Shown here piece after piece: positions 25,243 to 35,288 of a stretch of 64,000 nucleotides of DNA. The position numbers and the translations under genes are program-made. The notes under the pieces are model-generated. The model was given only the letters and a program-made list of their open reading frames with translations. It did no database searches and was not told the DNA's origin. Positions within the stretch are counted from its first letter, which is position 1. The number at the start of each line of letters is the position of its first letter. The stretch covers positions 344,672 through 408,671 of the forward strand of contig NZ_LJJE01000002.1 in the NCBI RefSeq assembly GCF_001854765.1, given 5' to 3'. This DNA comes from Vibrio sonorensis (GTDB lineage Bacteria; Pseudomonadota; Gammaproteobacteria; Enterobacterales; Vibrionaceae).

Positions 25243-25462
25243 AATCAAAAATCTTGCTACTAATTCATTTTTACTGGGCGATAATAAACAAGCTCGGCAC
25301 TAAAGTAAAAACTTGCAGAGCTTTTGAATTGATTCAGACCATGATTTTTGAGTTTGGTTGCAATCTTTGTTAAAAAAAATGCCATTTGATGACTTTTTGA
25401 GCAAGATCGCGGACGTTTTAAACGAACCACGACTTTGCATTGGCAAGCTTGGTATGTGTGTT

Positions 25463-27127
25463 TTAGGCTGCGATCAAAAGTTCACGAGCATTAGCCATGG
25501 TCGATTCGGTAATTTCACTGCCCCCCAGTAAACGAGCGAGTTCACCAACGCGCTGTTCGGTGTCGAGCGTTTTCATTTGTGTTTCTGTCTTACCAGCTTT
25601 GGTTTGCTTGGCTACTAATAGCTGTTGGTGTCCACATCCAGCGACTTGAGGCAAGTGAGTCACACAAAGTACTTGGGTAGATTGCCCCAAAGTGCGAAGC
25701 ATACGACCAACAACGGCGGCAGTTGGGCCGCTGATCCCCACATCAACTTCATCAAAAATCAGGCTTGGGGTATCGACTTTCTGCGCAGTAATTACCTGAA
25801 TCGCTAGTGAAATTCGCGATAGCTCACCACCGGAGGCCACTTTTGCAATTGGCTGCATCGGTTGACCTGGGTTGGTGGACACAAGGAAGGTTACATTGTC
25901 CATGCCAAGCGGGGAAGGTTGCGCTGCTTCGTTATTCACATCAATGCAGAACTTGGCTTTTTCCATACTCAGTTCATGCATGCTGGCGGAGATAAGCTTG
26001 TTTAGCTCTTTGGCATAGCGAATACGAGATTTGTGCAACTTATCAGAAGCCGCGACAAAGTTTTGATAGTGTGTTTCTACCTCTTGAGCCATGGCGTCCA
26101 GTTTTTCATCTGAGCAATCCAGAGCTTCGATTTGTGCTAGCAAATCTTGATGATGATTGTACAGTTCCTCTGGCATAACATGGTGCTTGCGCGAGATAGA
26201 CATCACTTTAGAAAAGCGTTCTTCCACGTAAGCCATACGAGCTGGGTCGACTTCGATGTTATCGAGGTAGCCGCGAAGTTCGTTGTTGGTTTCTTCGAGT
26301 TGAATCATGGCTTCAGAAACCATGTTGGGAAGATCGCTCAAACTTTTATCCAGTTCGGCCAACTGAATCAGAGAGTTATTGGCGGATTGCAACAGCCCAA
26401 GCGCGTTGACTTCTTCACCTTCGTATATGAGAGTGATGGCCTGTTGGCACTCATTGGCAAGTTCACCACTGTTGCTTAGGCGTTTGTGCTCTTGCTCTAA
26501 ATCTAAAAACTCTTCTTCGCCGATAGAGAGTTCGTTAAGTTCTTTTATTTGATATTCCAACAACTGCTTTTGAGCCAAGTTTTTCTGGCTGTTCTCTTTG
26601 AGCTGTTTTAGGTGGTTATCGGCGTTTCGCCAAGTTTGGTAAGTGTTGCGAGTATTTTTTAAGTGATTGTGATGGCCTGCATATTGGTCCAGCATCGCCA
26701 TTTGGTAGTCACTTTTCATCAATTGGTGATGAGCGTGTTGTCCGTGAATATTGATCAACAGCTGACCAAGAGATTTCAACTGAGATAGGGGCACTGGGCT
26801 ACCGTTAATAAAGGCACGCGAACGTCCCTCTTTGTTTATCATGCGGCGCAAAATACATTCACTGCCGTCCAGTAGGTCGTTGTCTTCTAACCAGCGGGTG
26901 GCGTTAATATTGTTGTCGAGTAGAAAGGCGGCACTCACTTCTGTTTTTTCTTCACCTTGCCTAACCATACTGGCTTCTGCGCGCCCGCCGAGGCACAACC
27001 CCAATGCATCGATGGCAATGGATTTACCTGCACCAGTTTCACCGGTGATCGTGGTCATGCCTTGTGAGAGTTCAAGTTGTAAAGATTTTACGATGGCAAA
27101 ATTATTAACGCTTAAGTGAGCGAGCAT
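25463..27127 (-). CDS. recN: DNA repair protein RecN
   Basis: SMC-like ATPase for double-strand-break repair. Walker A GETGAGKS is near residue 30; the central coiled coil runs roughly 160-370 ([18 protein letters not shown] is part); the C-terminal signature [13 protein letters not shown] and Walker [11 protein letters not shown] are intact. The 554 residues equal the family length. Two perfect LexA boxes lie 27-64 bp upstream of the ATG, so it is SOS-induced. AGGTG precedes the start. Confidence 0.97.
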   Translation of the reverse strand: MLAHLSVNNFAIVKSLQLELSQGMTTITGETGAGKSIAIDALGLCLGGRAEASMVRQGEEKTEVSAAFLLDNNINATRWLEDNDLLDGSECILRRMINKEGRSRAFINGSPVPLSQLKSLGQLLINIHGQHAHHQLMKSDYQMAMLDQYAGHHNHLKNTRNTYQTWRNADNHLKQLKENSQKNLAQKQLLEYQIKELNELSIGEEEFLDLEQEHKRLSNSGELANECQQAITLIYEGEEVNALGLLQSANNSLIQLAELDKSLSDLPNMVSEAMIQLEETNNELRGYLDNIEVDPARMAYVEERFSKVMSISRKHHVMPEELYNHHQDLLAQIEALDCSDEKLDAMAQEVETHYQNFVAASDKLHKSRIRYAKELNKLISASMHELSMEKAKFCIDVNNEAAQPSPLGMDNVTFLVSTNPGQPMQPIAKVASGGELSRISLAIQVITAQKVDTPSLIFDEVDVGISGPTAAVVGRMLRTLGQSTQVLCVTHLPQVAGCGHQQLLVAKQTKAGKTETQMKTLDTEQRVGELARLLGGSEITESTMANARELLIAA

Positions 27128-27153
27128 ATGTACACCTGTCTAAATGAACAATA

Positions 27154-27191
27154 CTGTATAAGAAAACAGTATATACTGTTTCTTTATACAG
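27154..27191 (-). promoter_or_regulatory. Twin LexA (SOS) boxes of recN
   Basis: CTGTATAAGAAAACAG (27154-27169) and CTGTTTCTTTATACAG (27176-27191) both match CTGT-N8-ACAG exactly and are 22 bp apart, two helical turns. They are near reverse complements of each other, giving an extended dyad of about 42 bp. Confidence 0.92.
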
Positions 27192-27240
27192 TAAAGTTGT
27201 TCAGGTGTTTTTCTTTTTCAGCGATTGCTGAAAATGTGAG

Positions 27241-28125
27241 CTAGAACAATTTGCTCGACCAACCTAACTTGTTTCTCAAGACGTGGTAGTAGCTATAATC
27301 TTTTGGGTGGATCAGCTTGAGTCCGTTGGGGCTCTTGTATATATGTACTTCGTCGCCGGGAGAGACGGGTAGTGAAATCTGGCCATCACAGCTCACTTCT
27401 TGCGTCCCTCGGTTATCTGGAGAGACTAAAAGCTTAATCCGTCTGTTTCCATCAACAACAATGGGGCGGCTGGAAAGAGTGTGTGGGAACATAGGCACAA
27501 GGGATATCGCATCCAAACTAGGGGATAGGATCGGGCCACCACCCGAAAGTGAATATGCCGTAGAACCCGTAGGGGTAGAGACGATAAGTCCATCAGAACG
27601 CTGTGAAAAAGCGAAGCTTTCATCGATATATACTTCGAACTCAATCATATGAGCGATTTGTCCTGGGTGAAGTACTGCTTCATTGAGCGCGGCGTTGTGG
27701 CTTTTAACTTGGCCGTGGCGGTGCACTTCTGCTTCTAATAGGAAGCGTTGTTCTTCGATGTAGTTGCCTTCGAGCACTTCTTTTAGCGCGGTTTGGAAAT
27801 CTTCTGGGTCTAGATCGGTTAGGAACCCCAAGTTCCCACGGTTGACTCCAATTACAGAGATATCAAAACGAGAAAGAACGCGAGCGGCACCGAGCATATT
27901 ACCGTCACCACCAACAACAATGGCGAGATCGGCAGATTTGCCTAGCTCAACCAAACTTGCAAAGTGTTTTGGGTCAATATCGTCCAATATTTCTTTTAAA
28001 CGATCGTCTATAAAAACGGAAAATCCTTCGCCCGTTAACCAATTAAACAGCTCTCGATGGGTCTGTATCGCTTGTTGATCTCGGGGTTTTCCAATGATGG
28101 CGATCACTTCAAAAGGTTTTTTCAT
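27241..28125 (-). CDS. nadK: NAD kinase
   Basis: Phosphorylates NAD to NADP. 294 residues, near the 292 of E. coli. Motifs: [10 protein letters not shown] at the N terminus, [13 protein letters not shown] (the GGDG loop), [13 protein letters not shown] and [19 protein letters not shown] 28125 is chosen because [15 protein letters not shown] matches the family start and GGA lies 7 bases upstream; the longer open frame beyond it is low-complexity antisense of grpE. Divergent from grpE, following the usual recN-nadK-grpE order. Confidence 0.97.
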   Translation of the reverse strand: MKKPFEVIAIIGKPRDQQAIQTHRELFNWLTGEGFSVFIDDRLKEILDDIDPKHFASLVELGKSADLAIVVGGDGNMLGAARVLSRFDISVIGVNRGNLGFLTDLDPEDFQTALKEVLEGNYIEEQRFLLEAEVHRHGQVKSHNAALNEAVLHPGQIAHMIEFEVYIDESFAFSQRSDGLIVSTPTGSTAYSLSGGGPILSPSLDAISLVPMFPHTLSSRPIVVDGNRRIKLLVSPDNRGTQEVSCDGQISLPVSPGDEVHIYKSPNGLKLIHPKDYSYYHVLRNKLGWSSKLF

Positions 28126-28146
28126 AGGTTTTCCATGCGAAATAGG

Positions 28147-28174
28147 CTTGAATCGTCGTTCTGCATCCCCATAA
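28147..28174 (+). promoter_or_regulatory. Sigma-32 (heat-shock) promoter of grpE
   Basis: CTTGAA (28147-28152), 14-bp spacer, CCCCATAA (28167-28174), close to the sigma-32 consensus, about 97 bp before the grpE start. It overlaps the 5' region of divergent nadK. Confidence 0.85.
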
Positions 28175-28270
28175 TAATGGCAAGTTAGCCAAATGTGCGA
28201 GTTTTTATCTATCGAGACGCCACAAACGTGAAGATCTGCGATAGATATTGAGTTGAATTCTGGAGATATC

Positions 28271-28876
28271 ATGAGCAACGAAGAAAACAAAGTGAAAGAA
28301 GAAGAACTACAACAGCAAGAAGCAGCGGTTGAACAAGACGTTGAGGCTGTGGGTTCTGAAGCCGATATCGAATGGAACGAAGAAGTTGAGTTAGACGAGC
28401 AAGAAGCAAAAATTGCTGAGCTAGAAGCTGCGCTACTTGCAAGCGAAGCGAAAGTTAAAGAACAACAAGATTCCGTTCTACGTGCAAAAGCAGAAGTTGA
28501 TAATATGCGCCGTCGTACGGAACAAGAGATCGACAAAGCGCGTAAATACGCTCTTAACAAGTTTGCTGAAGAGCTGTTGCCAGTTATCGATAACCTTGAG
28601 CGTGCTATCCAAGCTGCGGATACGGAAAACGAGTTGGTGAAGCCAATTGTTGAAGGTGTCGAGCTAACGCATAAAACGTTTGTTGATACGGTTTCTAAGT
28701 TTGGCCTTAAAGAAATTAATCCTGAAGGTGAAACATTTAACCCTGAACTTCACCAAGCGATGTCAATCCAAGAGAGCCCAGACCACGAGTCGAATACGGT
28801 TATGTTTGTGATGCAGAAAGGCTACGAACTAAACGGACGTGTTATTCGCCCTGCTATGGTGATGGTCGCTAAGTAA
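28271..28876 (+). CDS. grpE: Nucleotide exchange factor GrpE
   Basis: Exchanges ADP for ATP on DnaK. The 201-residue product has the acidic, Gln/Glu-rich N terminus, a long coiled coil (about 40-110, including [17 protein letters not shown]) and the beta domain ending [21 protein letters not shown] 28271 follows GGAG by 5 bases; an in-frame codon at 28253 is less likely. Heat-shock promoter upstream and terminator downstream; dnaK is separated from it by the symporter gene at 29163. Confidence 0.97.
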   Translation: MSNEENKVKEEELQQQEAAVEQDVEAVGSEADIEWNEEVELDEQEAKIAELEAALLASEAKVKEQQDSVLRAKAEVDNMRRRTEQEIDKARKYALNKFAEELLPVIDNLERAIQAADTENELVKPIVEGVELTHKTFVDTVSKFGLKEINPEGETFNPELHQAMSIQESPDHESNTVMFVMQKGYELNGRVIRPAMVMVAK

Positions 28877-28902
28877 ATTAGACTTAGAAAGTTTCCTAAA
28901 TG

Positions 28903-28929
28903 AAAGAGAGGCGAAAGCCTCTCTTTTTT
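28903..28929 (+). terminator. Terminator of grpE
   Basis: AAAGAGAGGC-GAAA-GCCTCTCTTT (28903-28926) with a T tail. Confidence 0.9.
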
Positions 28930-29090
28930 TGTGCGTGCGATTGAGGTAACTGCAACTTAAAGCATTGATTGATTTTTAGAACCTTTTTTACCTCGCTGTA
29001 ACAGAAGGGTAAAGTTTCCGATAGGAAATAATTAACACTTTTGTAAACTTAATCTTTATTTTGTAAATCCGATGTGTATTATGTGCGAAC

Positions 29091-29110
29091 TCACCCACAA
29101 AAGTGGGTGA
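29091..29110 (+). promoter_or_regulatory. 5'-UTR hairpin of the symporter gene
   Basis: TCACCCAC-AAAA-GTGGGTGA, a perfect 8-bp stem 52 bp before the start codon, with no T run. It may stabilise the leader; TATTAT near 29077 could be the -10 element. Confidence 0.5.
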
Positions 29111-29162
29111 TATAAATTACAAAAAAGTAAATACGAAAACACAACATCTCGGAGATTTATAG

Positions 29163-30434
29163 ATGAATAAATCGCTCTCAAGTAAGATCTTTACTGGCTT
29201 ATTCGCTGGTTTGTTGATCGGTACAGCCATTCAGTACCTATTTAGCGGTATTGCGATTTTTGATACATACCTACTCGGTGCAGCTGAAGGGGCTGGTGGT
29301 ATGTTCGTTTCCCTTATCAAGCTACTTGTCGTGCCATTAGTATACGTGTCTATCGTATGTGGCATTGTTGAGCTGAAAGACATTCGCTCTTTTGGTCGAT
29401 TAGGCGGTAAAACTTTTTCTCTTTACATTATTAATACCGTTGTTGCGATCATTGCTGCGCTAACTGTCGCTATGCTTGTTCAACCAGGTGCCGGTGCAAA
29501 CTTAGCGGGTACTATTTCTGATGCGGTAACACTGAAGAGCACAGAAACACCTGATATCTTCTCTATGGTTGTTAACATCGTTCCAAGTAACCCTGTACAG
29601 GCGTTTGCTAATGGTGACATGTTGCAAATTATCTTTATGGCTATCCTGACAGGCTTGGCGATTCAAGCACTGGATGAAAAAGGTGGCCCAGCAATTCGCA
29701 CGTTCAAAGTCGCAAACGACATCATGATGAAGCTTATCGGCTTAGTGATGAGCCTAGCGCCATACGGCGTATTTGCTCTAATGATCCAACTAGGTGCAAC
29801 ACTAGATGCAAACACATTGGCGTCGGTAGCAGGTTATGTTGCTCTAGTAGTAAGCATGCTGGTGTTCTGGATCTTTGTGGTTTACCCATTAGCTGTTCAA
29901 GCGTTTACTGGCATTTCGGCGCGTGAGTTCTCTCGTAAGACTCGTGAGCAGGTACTATTCTCGCTTTCAACTGCAAGTTCAAACGCAACCATTCCAGTAA
30001 CGATGCGCACACTAACAGACAAAGTTGGTGTCTCTAAATCAGTGGCTGGTTTTGGTGTTCCGTTAGGTGCAACCATGAACATGGCTGGTGCTTCAATCTA
30101 CATCGCAATTGCAGCGGTTTTCTGTGCAAACGCATTTGGACAGCCAATTGAAGTATCTGATCTTGTCACTCTTGGCTTTACGGTACTTCTGCTTTCAATT
30201 GGCGCTGGTGGTGTTCCTGGTGGTGGTGTTGTTATGGTTGGTGTTATCCTGCACCAATTGGGTCTTCCACCAGAAGGTTTGGCTATTGTCGCTGCCGTAG
30301 ACCGCATTAATGATATGTTCTGTACTTCTTCTAACGTTGTTGGTGACACCGCAGTGAACACAATCGTAGCGAAGTCAGAAAACGAAATTGGCAAGCAAGA
30401 AGTAGAAGCAGCACCTGTTTCGGCAAATGCTTAA
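29163..30434 (+). CDS. Dicarboxylate/amino acid:cation symporter (DAACS family)
   Basis: Inner-membrane sodium or proton symporter for glutamate, aspartate or C4-dicarboxylates. The 423-residue sequence has eight helices and two re-entrant hairpins; the first hairpin motif is STASSNATIP and the substrate motif NMAGASIYIA replaces the more usual NMDGT, and VPGGG and DRINDMFCTSSNVVGD are at the second. The NMAGA variant means the exact substrate cannot be named. It has its own leader and terminator and is inserted between grpE and dnaK. Confidence 0.9.
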   Translation: MNKSLSSKIFTGLFAGLLIGTAIQYLFSGIAIFDTYLLGAAEGAGGMFVSLIKLLVVPLVYVSIVCGIVELKDIRSFGRLGGKTFSLYIINTVVAIIAALTVAMLVQPGAGANLAGTISDAVTLKSTETPDIFSMVVNIVPSNPVQAFANGDMLQIIFMAILTGLAIQALDEKGGPAIRTFKVANDIMMKLIGLVMSLAPYGVFALMIQLGATLDANTLASVAGYVALVVSMLVFWIFVVYPLAVQAFTGISAREFSRKTREQVLFSLSTASSNATIPVTMRTLTDKVGVSKSVAGFGVPLGATMNMAGASIYIAIAAVFCANAFGQPIEVSDLVTLGFTVLLLSIGAGGVPGGGVVMVGVILHQLGLPPEGLAIVAAVDRINDMFCTSSNVVGDTAVNTIVAKSENEIGKQEVEAAPVSANA

Positions 30435-30457
30435 GCTTAATTTTATCTATTCCATGA

Positions 30458-30480
30458 CGGGGCATTAGCCCCGTTTTTTT
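30458..30480 (+). terminator. Terminator of the symporter gene
   Basis: CGGGGC-ATTA-GCCCCG (30458-30473) followed by seven T residues. Confidence 0.92.
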
Positions 30481-30551
30481 ATAGTAAAACGCGCAACTGG
30501 CTGTTTTTTAGCTGTTGGGACAGAAAAAATAGAATTTTTTTATGAATTCCC

Positions 30552-30579
30552 CTTGAAAAGCCATTTGCAGCCCTTATTT
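30552..30579 (+). promoter_or_regulatory. Sigma-32 promoter of dnaK
   Basis: CTTGAA (30552-30557), 13-bp spacer, CCCTTATTT (30571-30579), a good heat-shock match about 120 bp before dnaK. A perfect hairpin ATCCCTAT/ATAGGGAT lies in the leader at 30632-30660. Confidence 0.82.
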
Positions 30580-30699
30580 AAAGGGCATAACAGAAGCAAA
30601 CAAACCGGTTTTGTTTGTGAGCGAGGGTTGAATCCCTATTCTCCATCCCCACATAGGGATATAGCAAAACGAAAATAGAATTTATTCGGAGATAGCCAG

Positions 30700-32616
30700 A
30701 TGGGTAAAATCATTGGTATTGACTTAGGTACTACTAACTCTTGTGTTGCTGTTCTAGACGGCGACAAACCACGTGTAATCGAAAATGCTGAGGGTGAGCG
30801 TACTACTGCTTCCGTAATTGCATACACAGATGGTGAGACTCTTGTTGGTCAGCCTGCAAAACGTCAAGCAGTTACGAACCCAGAAAACACGCTATTTGCA
30901 ATTAAGCGTCTTATCGGTCGTCGCTTTGAAGATGAAGAAGTTCAGCGCGACATCGAAATCATGCCTTTCAAAATTGTTAAGGCAGACAACGGCGATGCAT
31001 GGGTAGAAGCGAAAGGCCAAAAAATGGCTGCTCCTCAGGTTTCTGCTGAAGTACTTAAGAAAATGAAGAAAACTGCTGAGGACTTCCTTGGTGAGGAAGT
31101 AACTGGCGCAGTTATCACTGTACCTGCTTACTTTAACGATGCTCAGCGTCAAGCAACAAAAGATGCTGGCCGTATCGCAGGTCTAGAAGTTAAGCGTATC
31201 ATCAACGAACCAACAGCAGCAGCTCTAGCTTACGGCCTAGACAAGTCTGGCGGCGACCGCACTATCGCGGTATACGACCTTGGTGGTGGTACATTCGATA
31301 TCTCTATTATCGAAATTGATGAAGTTGAAGGCGAGAAAACGTTCGAAGTACTAGCAACAAACGGTGACACTCACCTTGGTGGTGAAGACTTCGATAACCG
31401 TCTAATCAACTACTTAGTAGAAGAGTTTAAGAAAGAGCAAGGCATCGACCTTAAAGCTGATCCTCTAGCGATGCAGCGTGTTAAGGAAGCGGCTGAAAAA
31501 GCGAAAATCGAACTTTCTTCTACGCAGCAAACAGACGTTAACCTACCGTACGTAACGGCAGATGCGACTGGTCCTAAGCACATGAACGTTAAAGTGACTC
31601 GTGCGAAACTAGAATCTCTAGTTGAAGACCTAGTACAACGCTCTCTTGAGCCTCTAAAAGTGGCTCTAGCGGATTCAGACCTATCGGTTAACGACATCAC
31701 TGACGTAATCCTAGTTGGTGGTCAGACTCGTATGCCTATGGTTCAGGAAAAAGTTGCTGAGTTCTTCGGTAAAGAAGCTCGCCGTGATGTAAACCCTGAC
31801 GAAGCTGTAGCTATGGGTGCTGCGGTTCAAGGTGGTGTACTTGCTGGTGACGTTAAAGACGTACTTCTACTAGACGTAACTCCTCTGTCTCTAGGTATTG
31901 AGACAATGGGCGGCGTTATGACTAAACTAGTTGAGAAGAACACAACGATCCCAACAAAAGCGAACCAAGTTTTCTCTACAGCAGAAGACAACCAGAACGC
32001 GGTAACTATCCATGTTCTTCAAGGTGAGCGTAAGCAGGCGATGTACAACAAGTCTCTAGGTCAGTTCAACCTAGAAGGTATTCAGCCAGCTCCACGTGGT
32101 ATGCCTCAGATTGAAGTTACTTTCGACCTAGATGCGGATGGTATCCTGCACGTTTCTGCTAAAGATAAGCAGACTGGTAAAGAGCAGAAGATCACTATCC
32201 AAGCGTCTGGCGGTCTAAGCGACGACGAAATCGAGAAAATGGTACAAGAAGCAGAAGCGAACAAAGAAGCGGACAAGAAGTTCGAAGAGCTAGCGACTGC
32301 ACGTAACCAAGCTGACCAAATGATTCACGGTACTCGTAAGCAGGTAGAAGAAGCGGGTGACGCGCTACCAGCAGAAGAGAAAGAGAAGATTGAAGCAGCG
32401 ATTAAAGAGCTAGAAGAAGTTAAGAACGGCGACGATAAAGAAGCTATCGACGAGAAAGTTCAAGCTCTTATGGCTGCGGCTCAGAAACTGATGGAAATCG
32501 CTCAACAGCAAGCTCAAGCGCAGCAAGCTGAAGGCGCTGACGCACAGCAACAACAGTCTCAAGAAGAAGATGTTGTTGACGCTGAGTTCGAAGAAGTCAA
32601 AGACGAGAAGAAGTAA
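30700..32616 (+). CDS. dnaK: Molecular chaperone DnaK (Hsp70)
   Basis: 638 residues, as in E. coli. [15 protein letters not shown] (phosphate 1), [14 protein letters not shown] (phosphate 2) and the adenosine motif [13 protein letters not shown] are intact; the linker [12 protein letters not shown] joins the substrate-binding domain. The C terminus is Gln-rich and ends EEVKDEKK, close to the EEVKD motif. Codon use is strongly biased, as expected of an abundant protein. Heat-shock promoter upstream; a structured 226-bp gap separates it from dnaJ. Confidence 0.99.
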   Translation: MGKIIGIDLGTTNSCVAVLDGDKPRVIENAEGERTTASVIAYTDGETLVGQPAKRQAVTNPENTLFAIKRLIGRRFEDEEVQRDIEIMPFKIVKADNGDAWVEAKGQKMAAPQVSAEVLKKMKKTAEDFLGEEVTGAVITVPAYFNDAQRQATKDAGRIAGLEVKRIINEPTAAALAYGLDKSGGDRTIAVYDLGGGTFDISIIEIDEVEGEKTFEVLATNGDTHLGGEDFDNRLINYLVEEFKKEQGIDLKADPLAMQRVKEAAEKAKIELSSTQQTDVNLPYVTADATGPKHMNVKVTRAKLESLVEDLVQRSLEPLKVALADSDLSVNDITDVILVGGQTRMPMVQEKVAEFFGKEARRDVNPDEAVAMGAAVQGGVLAGDVKDVLLLDVTPLSLGIETMGGVMTKLVEKNTTIPTKANQVFSTAEDNQNAVTIHVLQGERKQAMYNKSLGQFNLEGIQPAPRGMPQIEVTFDLDADGILHVSAKDKQTGKEQKITIQASGGLSDDEIEKMVQEAEANKEADKKFEELATARNQADQMIHGTRKQVEEAGDALPAEEKEKIEAAIKELEEVKNGDDKEAIDEKVQALMAAAQKLMEIAQQQAQAQQAEGADAQQQQSQEEDVVDAEFEEVKDEKK

Positions 32617-32628
32617 TTCTGTCTGAGT

Positions 32629-32775
32629 AAAGTGGTTGCTTTTCCCTATAGGTCAACCACTTTGCAAAGCAAAGTCTTACCGTGCGGGCGTTTGAGGTAA
32701 CTCTTACGCCCGTCTGCTTGTAGAAAAGCGAAGTCATTCTAGTTAAATCCTTTTGCGAAAAGCGTTTAACTAGAA
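32629..32775 (+). repeat. Three hairpins between dnaK and dnaJ
   Basis: AAAGTGGTTG/CAACCACTTT (32629-32638 with 32654-32663), CGGGCGT/ACGCCCG (32685-32691 with 32706-32712) and TTCTAGTTAAA/TTTAACTAGAA (32737-32747 with 32765-32775, with an inner CTTTT-GCG-AAAAG extension). None has a T run, so they look like processing or stability elements of a dnaK-dnaJ transcript. Confidence 0.7.
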
Positions 32776-32842
32776 CGATACAAAACACCAAGCGGCAGTA
32801 TTACACCTGACCGTTTGCAGTAACAAATTGGTGGCGAAATAA

Positions 32843-33990
32843 ATGTCAAAACGTGATTTTTACGAAATACTAGGCGTAAGCGTGACGCATCAGAGCGTGA
32901 TGTTAAAAAGGCGTACAAGCGTCTTGCAATGAAATACCACCCAGACCGAAATCAGGGTGATGAAAAGGCGGCTGAGCAGTTTAAAGAAGTAAAAGAAGCG
33001 TACGAAATCCTAACCGATCCTCAAAAGAAAGCGGCATATGATCAATATGGCCACGCAGCTTTTGAGCAAGGTGGCGGCGGCTTCGGCGGTGGCGGTTTTG
33101 GTGGTGGCCAAGCTGACTTCGGCGATATCTTTGGCGATGTGTTTGGTGACATCTTTGGCGGTGGTCGTCGCGGTGGCGGTCAATCGAGAGCGCAACGCGG
33201 TGCCGATCTTCGTTACAACATGGAACTGACTTTAGAAGAAGCGGTTCGCGGTGTTTCTAAAGAGATTGAAGTTCCGACACTGGTTCACTGTGATGAGTGT
33301 GACGGTTCCGGTGCTAAAAAAGGGACCAAGCCAGAAACTTGTAGTACCTGTCACGGTCACGGACAAGTTCAGATGCGTCAAGGTTTCTTTGCCGTTCAAC
33401 AAACATGTCCTACGTGTAATGGCTCGGGCAAGATTATCAAAGATCCGTGTAACTCTTGTCACGGTCAAGGTCGCAAGCAGAAGACCAAAACACTTAACGT
33501 TAAAATCCCAGCGGGTGTTGATACGGGCGATCGCATTCGTCTTTCTGGTGAAGGTGAAGCGGGAGATATGGGAGCGCCAGCCGGTGACCTATATGTTCAG
33601 GTTCACGTAAAAGAGCACCACATTTTTGAGCGCGACGGCAACAACCTTTACTGCGAAGTGCCAGTGAGTTTTGCAATGGCTGCACTAGGTGGTGAAGTGG
33701 AAGTTCCTACTCTTGATGGCCGTGTGAATCTCAAGGTGCCAGAAGAGACTCAAACAGGTCGTATGTTCCGCATGCGCGGTAAAGGTGTGCGCGGTGTTCG
33801 CGGTGGCGGAATCGGTGACCTAATTGTTAAGCTTGTTGTGGAAACTCCAGTGAAACTTAGCTCTCGTCAGAAAGAATTACTCCGTGAGTTTGAAGAGTCT
33901 TGTGGCGGTGATGCAGCGACAAAGCACAAGCCAAAATCTGAAGGTTTTTTTAACGGCGTTAAGAAGTTCTTCGACGATTTGACGAGTTAA
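32843..33990 (+). pseudogene. dnaJ: Co-chaperone DnaJ, frameshifted in codon 13-14
   Basis: Stimulates the DnaK ATPase and delivers substrates. The start [13 protein letters not shown] (from 32843) runs out of frame and stops at codon 30, while the rest ([18 protein letters not shown], with the HPD motif, the G/F region, four CxxCxGxG zinc motifs and the C-terminal domain) continues in the next frame to 33990. The expected AGCCGTGAC reads AGCGTGAC at 32879-32886, so restoring one C rebuilds about 382 residues. Because all else is intact, an error in the sequence is more likely than a real mutation; if real, translation could restart only at 32929, without most of helix I-II. Confidence 0.9.
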
Positions 33991-34006
33991 TCCGTTCTAC
34001 TTTAAG

Positions 34007-34036
34007 AAGGTCAGCAATAGTGCTGGCCTTTTTTGT
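34007..34036 (+). terminator. Terminator of dnaJ
   Basis: AAGGTCAGCA-ATAG-TGCTGGCCTT (34007-34030, one G-U pair) with a T tail. Confidence 0.88.
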
Positions 34037-34201
34037 GCCCATTATTCTTACCTTCGACTTAACTTAGATCGACTTCATACCACATCATGCTCTGTTGCTT
34101 TGCCTAAAAAGAGGATTTGATTGAGCGTCTCAGCGCCTGAATTTGCCAAAGAAATGCATACTTAATGATTGATATGCTTTGGTTTCTTGTGAAGGGAGCC
34201 G

Positions 34202-34693
34202 ATGATGAGAAATGCAGAACGCGGGCTAAATAGTATTGAAATCATTGCAGTTACGCTTGTGGCTGCGATAACTATGTTGCTGGTTGTGCCAAGCCACAAT
34301 ATTCAAGTTGAACGCCAACAAATCAAAGCGCTAACCACATCGCTGTATGGTTTTGTGAAATCGTCGCAAAGTCTATCCGTTGCAACTGGAAAAGATCTGG
34401 TTATAACTCAACAGAATCAGCCACCTCACTCTCTGCTGTTAAAAGTGGTACAAGATGGAGAGTTAATCTCTCGCTTCTCTCTAACCGACTTTCCTTATGC
34501 TTCCACAAGTTTTAATTACGCCAATAATGCACTTTACCTTTACGGCCGCTCAGGAAAACTGACCAATGGCCACATTGCCATCTCTGCTATCGATGACACT
34601 GAAAGCGCAATTAAGATCGTTACTTCATATGGGGCTGGTCGAATCATTGTTTGCACTTTGAATCACGCGGAATACGGCCATGTTAAGTGTTAG
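34202..34693 (+). CDS. Minor type IV pilin, FimT/GspH-like
   Basis: Prepilin of 163 residues. The class III cleavage site is RG|LNSIEIIAVTLVAAITMLL: Gly-1 and Glu+5 are present, followed by the hydrophobic helix. The C-terminal domain with two cysteines (IIVCTLNHAEYGHVKC) resembles GspH/FimT minor pilins. First of four genes downstream of dnaJ, the position of the competence-pilus minor pilins of V. cholerae. Two adjacent ATGs at 34202 and 34205; AGGGAG favours the second. Overlaps the next gene by 14 bp. Confidence 0.85.
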   Translation: MMRNAERGLNSIEIIAVTLVAAITMLLVVPSHNIQVERQQIKALTTSLYGFVKSSQSLSVATGKDLVITQQNQPPHSLLLKVVQDGELISRFSLTDFPYASTSFNYANNALYLYGRSGKLTNGHIAISAIDDTESAIKIVTSYGAGRIIVCTLNHAEYGHVKC

Positions 34694-35288
34694 ACGAGCG
34701 GCTGTGAAAGGAATGAGCATCTTAGAGCTATTGATAGCGCAAAGCATATCGCTGGTGGGGATGAGTAGTATGTTGTCTCTGTTTTACTTTATGCAAACAT
34801 TCGCTTCTGAGAGCGCCAGTAAGAGGCTTCTTGTTAGTGAGTTAAGCAGTTTGACCCAATTGATGGAAAACACTCTGAACTATAGCGGATACAACGGTTC
34901 TAGGTATTATGCGGTTCCCTTTTCACAACACGCGAACTTGATTGGAGCCGTTAATGACGGAGTGACTGGTGTGGGAAGCATAGCTTGGGTTGAACAGGGA
35001 AGTTATTACCAGCATACGTTTTACGTCAACAACGGGCGTGGTCAGCTTAAAATTTGCGAAAAAAGATCTACAGCACCGCTTACGGTTGAGCAAGCAACTA
35101 CGTCGGGCTATTTGGGTGTCTGTTTTAATCTCTTTAATTCAAAACAGATATACGTTGACTCTCTCGATGTCACTGAATTTACCACTGATGGTGGGGGAAT
35201 TTGGATAGTTAGTATTTCTGCATACTTGACTAAGTTACCCGACCATAAACACCAAAGCGCATTTTTGCTTTTGGAGAGCAACCAATGA
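34680..35288 (+). CDS. Minor type IV pilin, PilW-like
   Basis: Prepilin of 202 residues with a class III site KG|MSILELLIAQSISLVGMSS (Gly-1, Glu+5). The rest is a predicted beta-rich pilin head with two cysteines (KICEKR, GVCFN). Its place between the FimT-like gene and the long PilX-like gene fits PilW. It overlaps both neighbours, so the cluster is translationally coupled. Acts in the inner membrane as part of the pilus-initiation complex. Confidence 0.8.
   Translation: MLSVRRAAVKGMSILELLIAQSISLVGMSSMLSLFYFMQTFASESASKRLLVSELSSLTQLMENTLNYSGYNGSRYYAVPFSQHANLIGAVNDGVTGVGSIAWVEQGSYYQHTFYVNNGRGQLKICEKRSTAPLTVEQATTSGYLGVCFNLFNSKQIYVDSLDVTEFTTDGGGIWIVSISAYLTKLPDHKHQSAFLLLESNQ

Noticed and set aside
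28126..28560. Open frame extending nadK upstream by about 145 codons
   Set aside because: It is antisense to grpE, of low complexity (Ser/Cys-rich), and unlike the NAD kinase N terminus; the start at 28125 has a ribosome-binding site.
32843..32935. Programmed frameshift in dnaJ
   Set aside because: No slippery heptamer or stimulating structure at the site, and the same kind of base loss is seen in six other genes.
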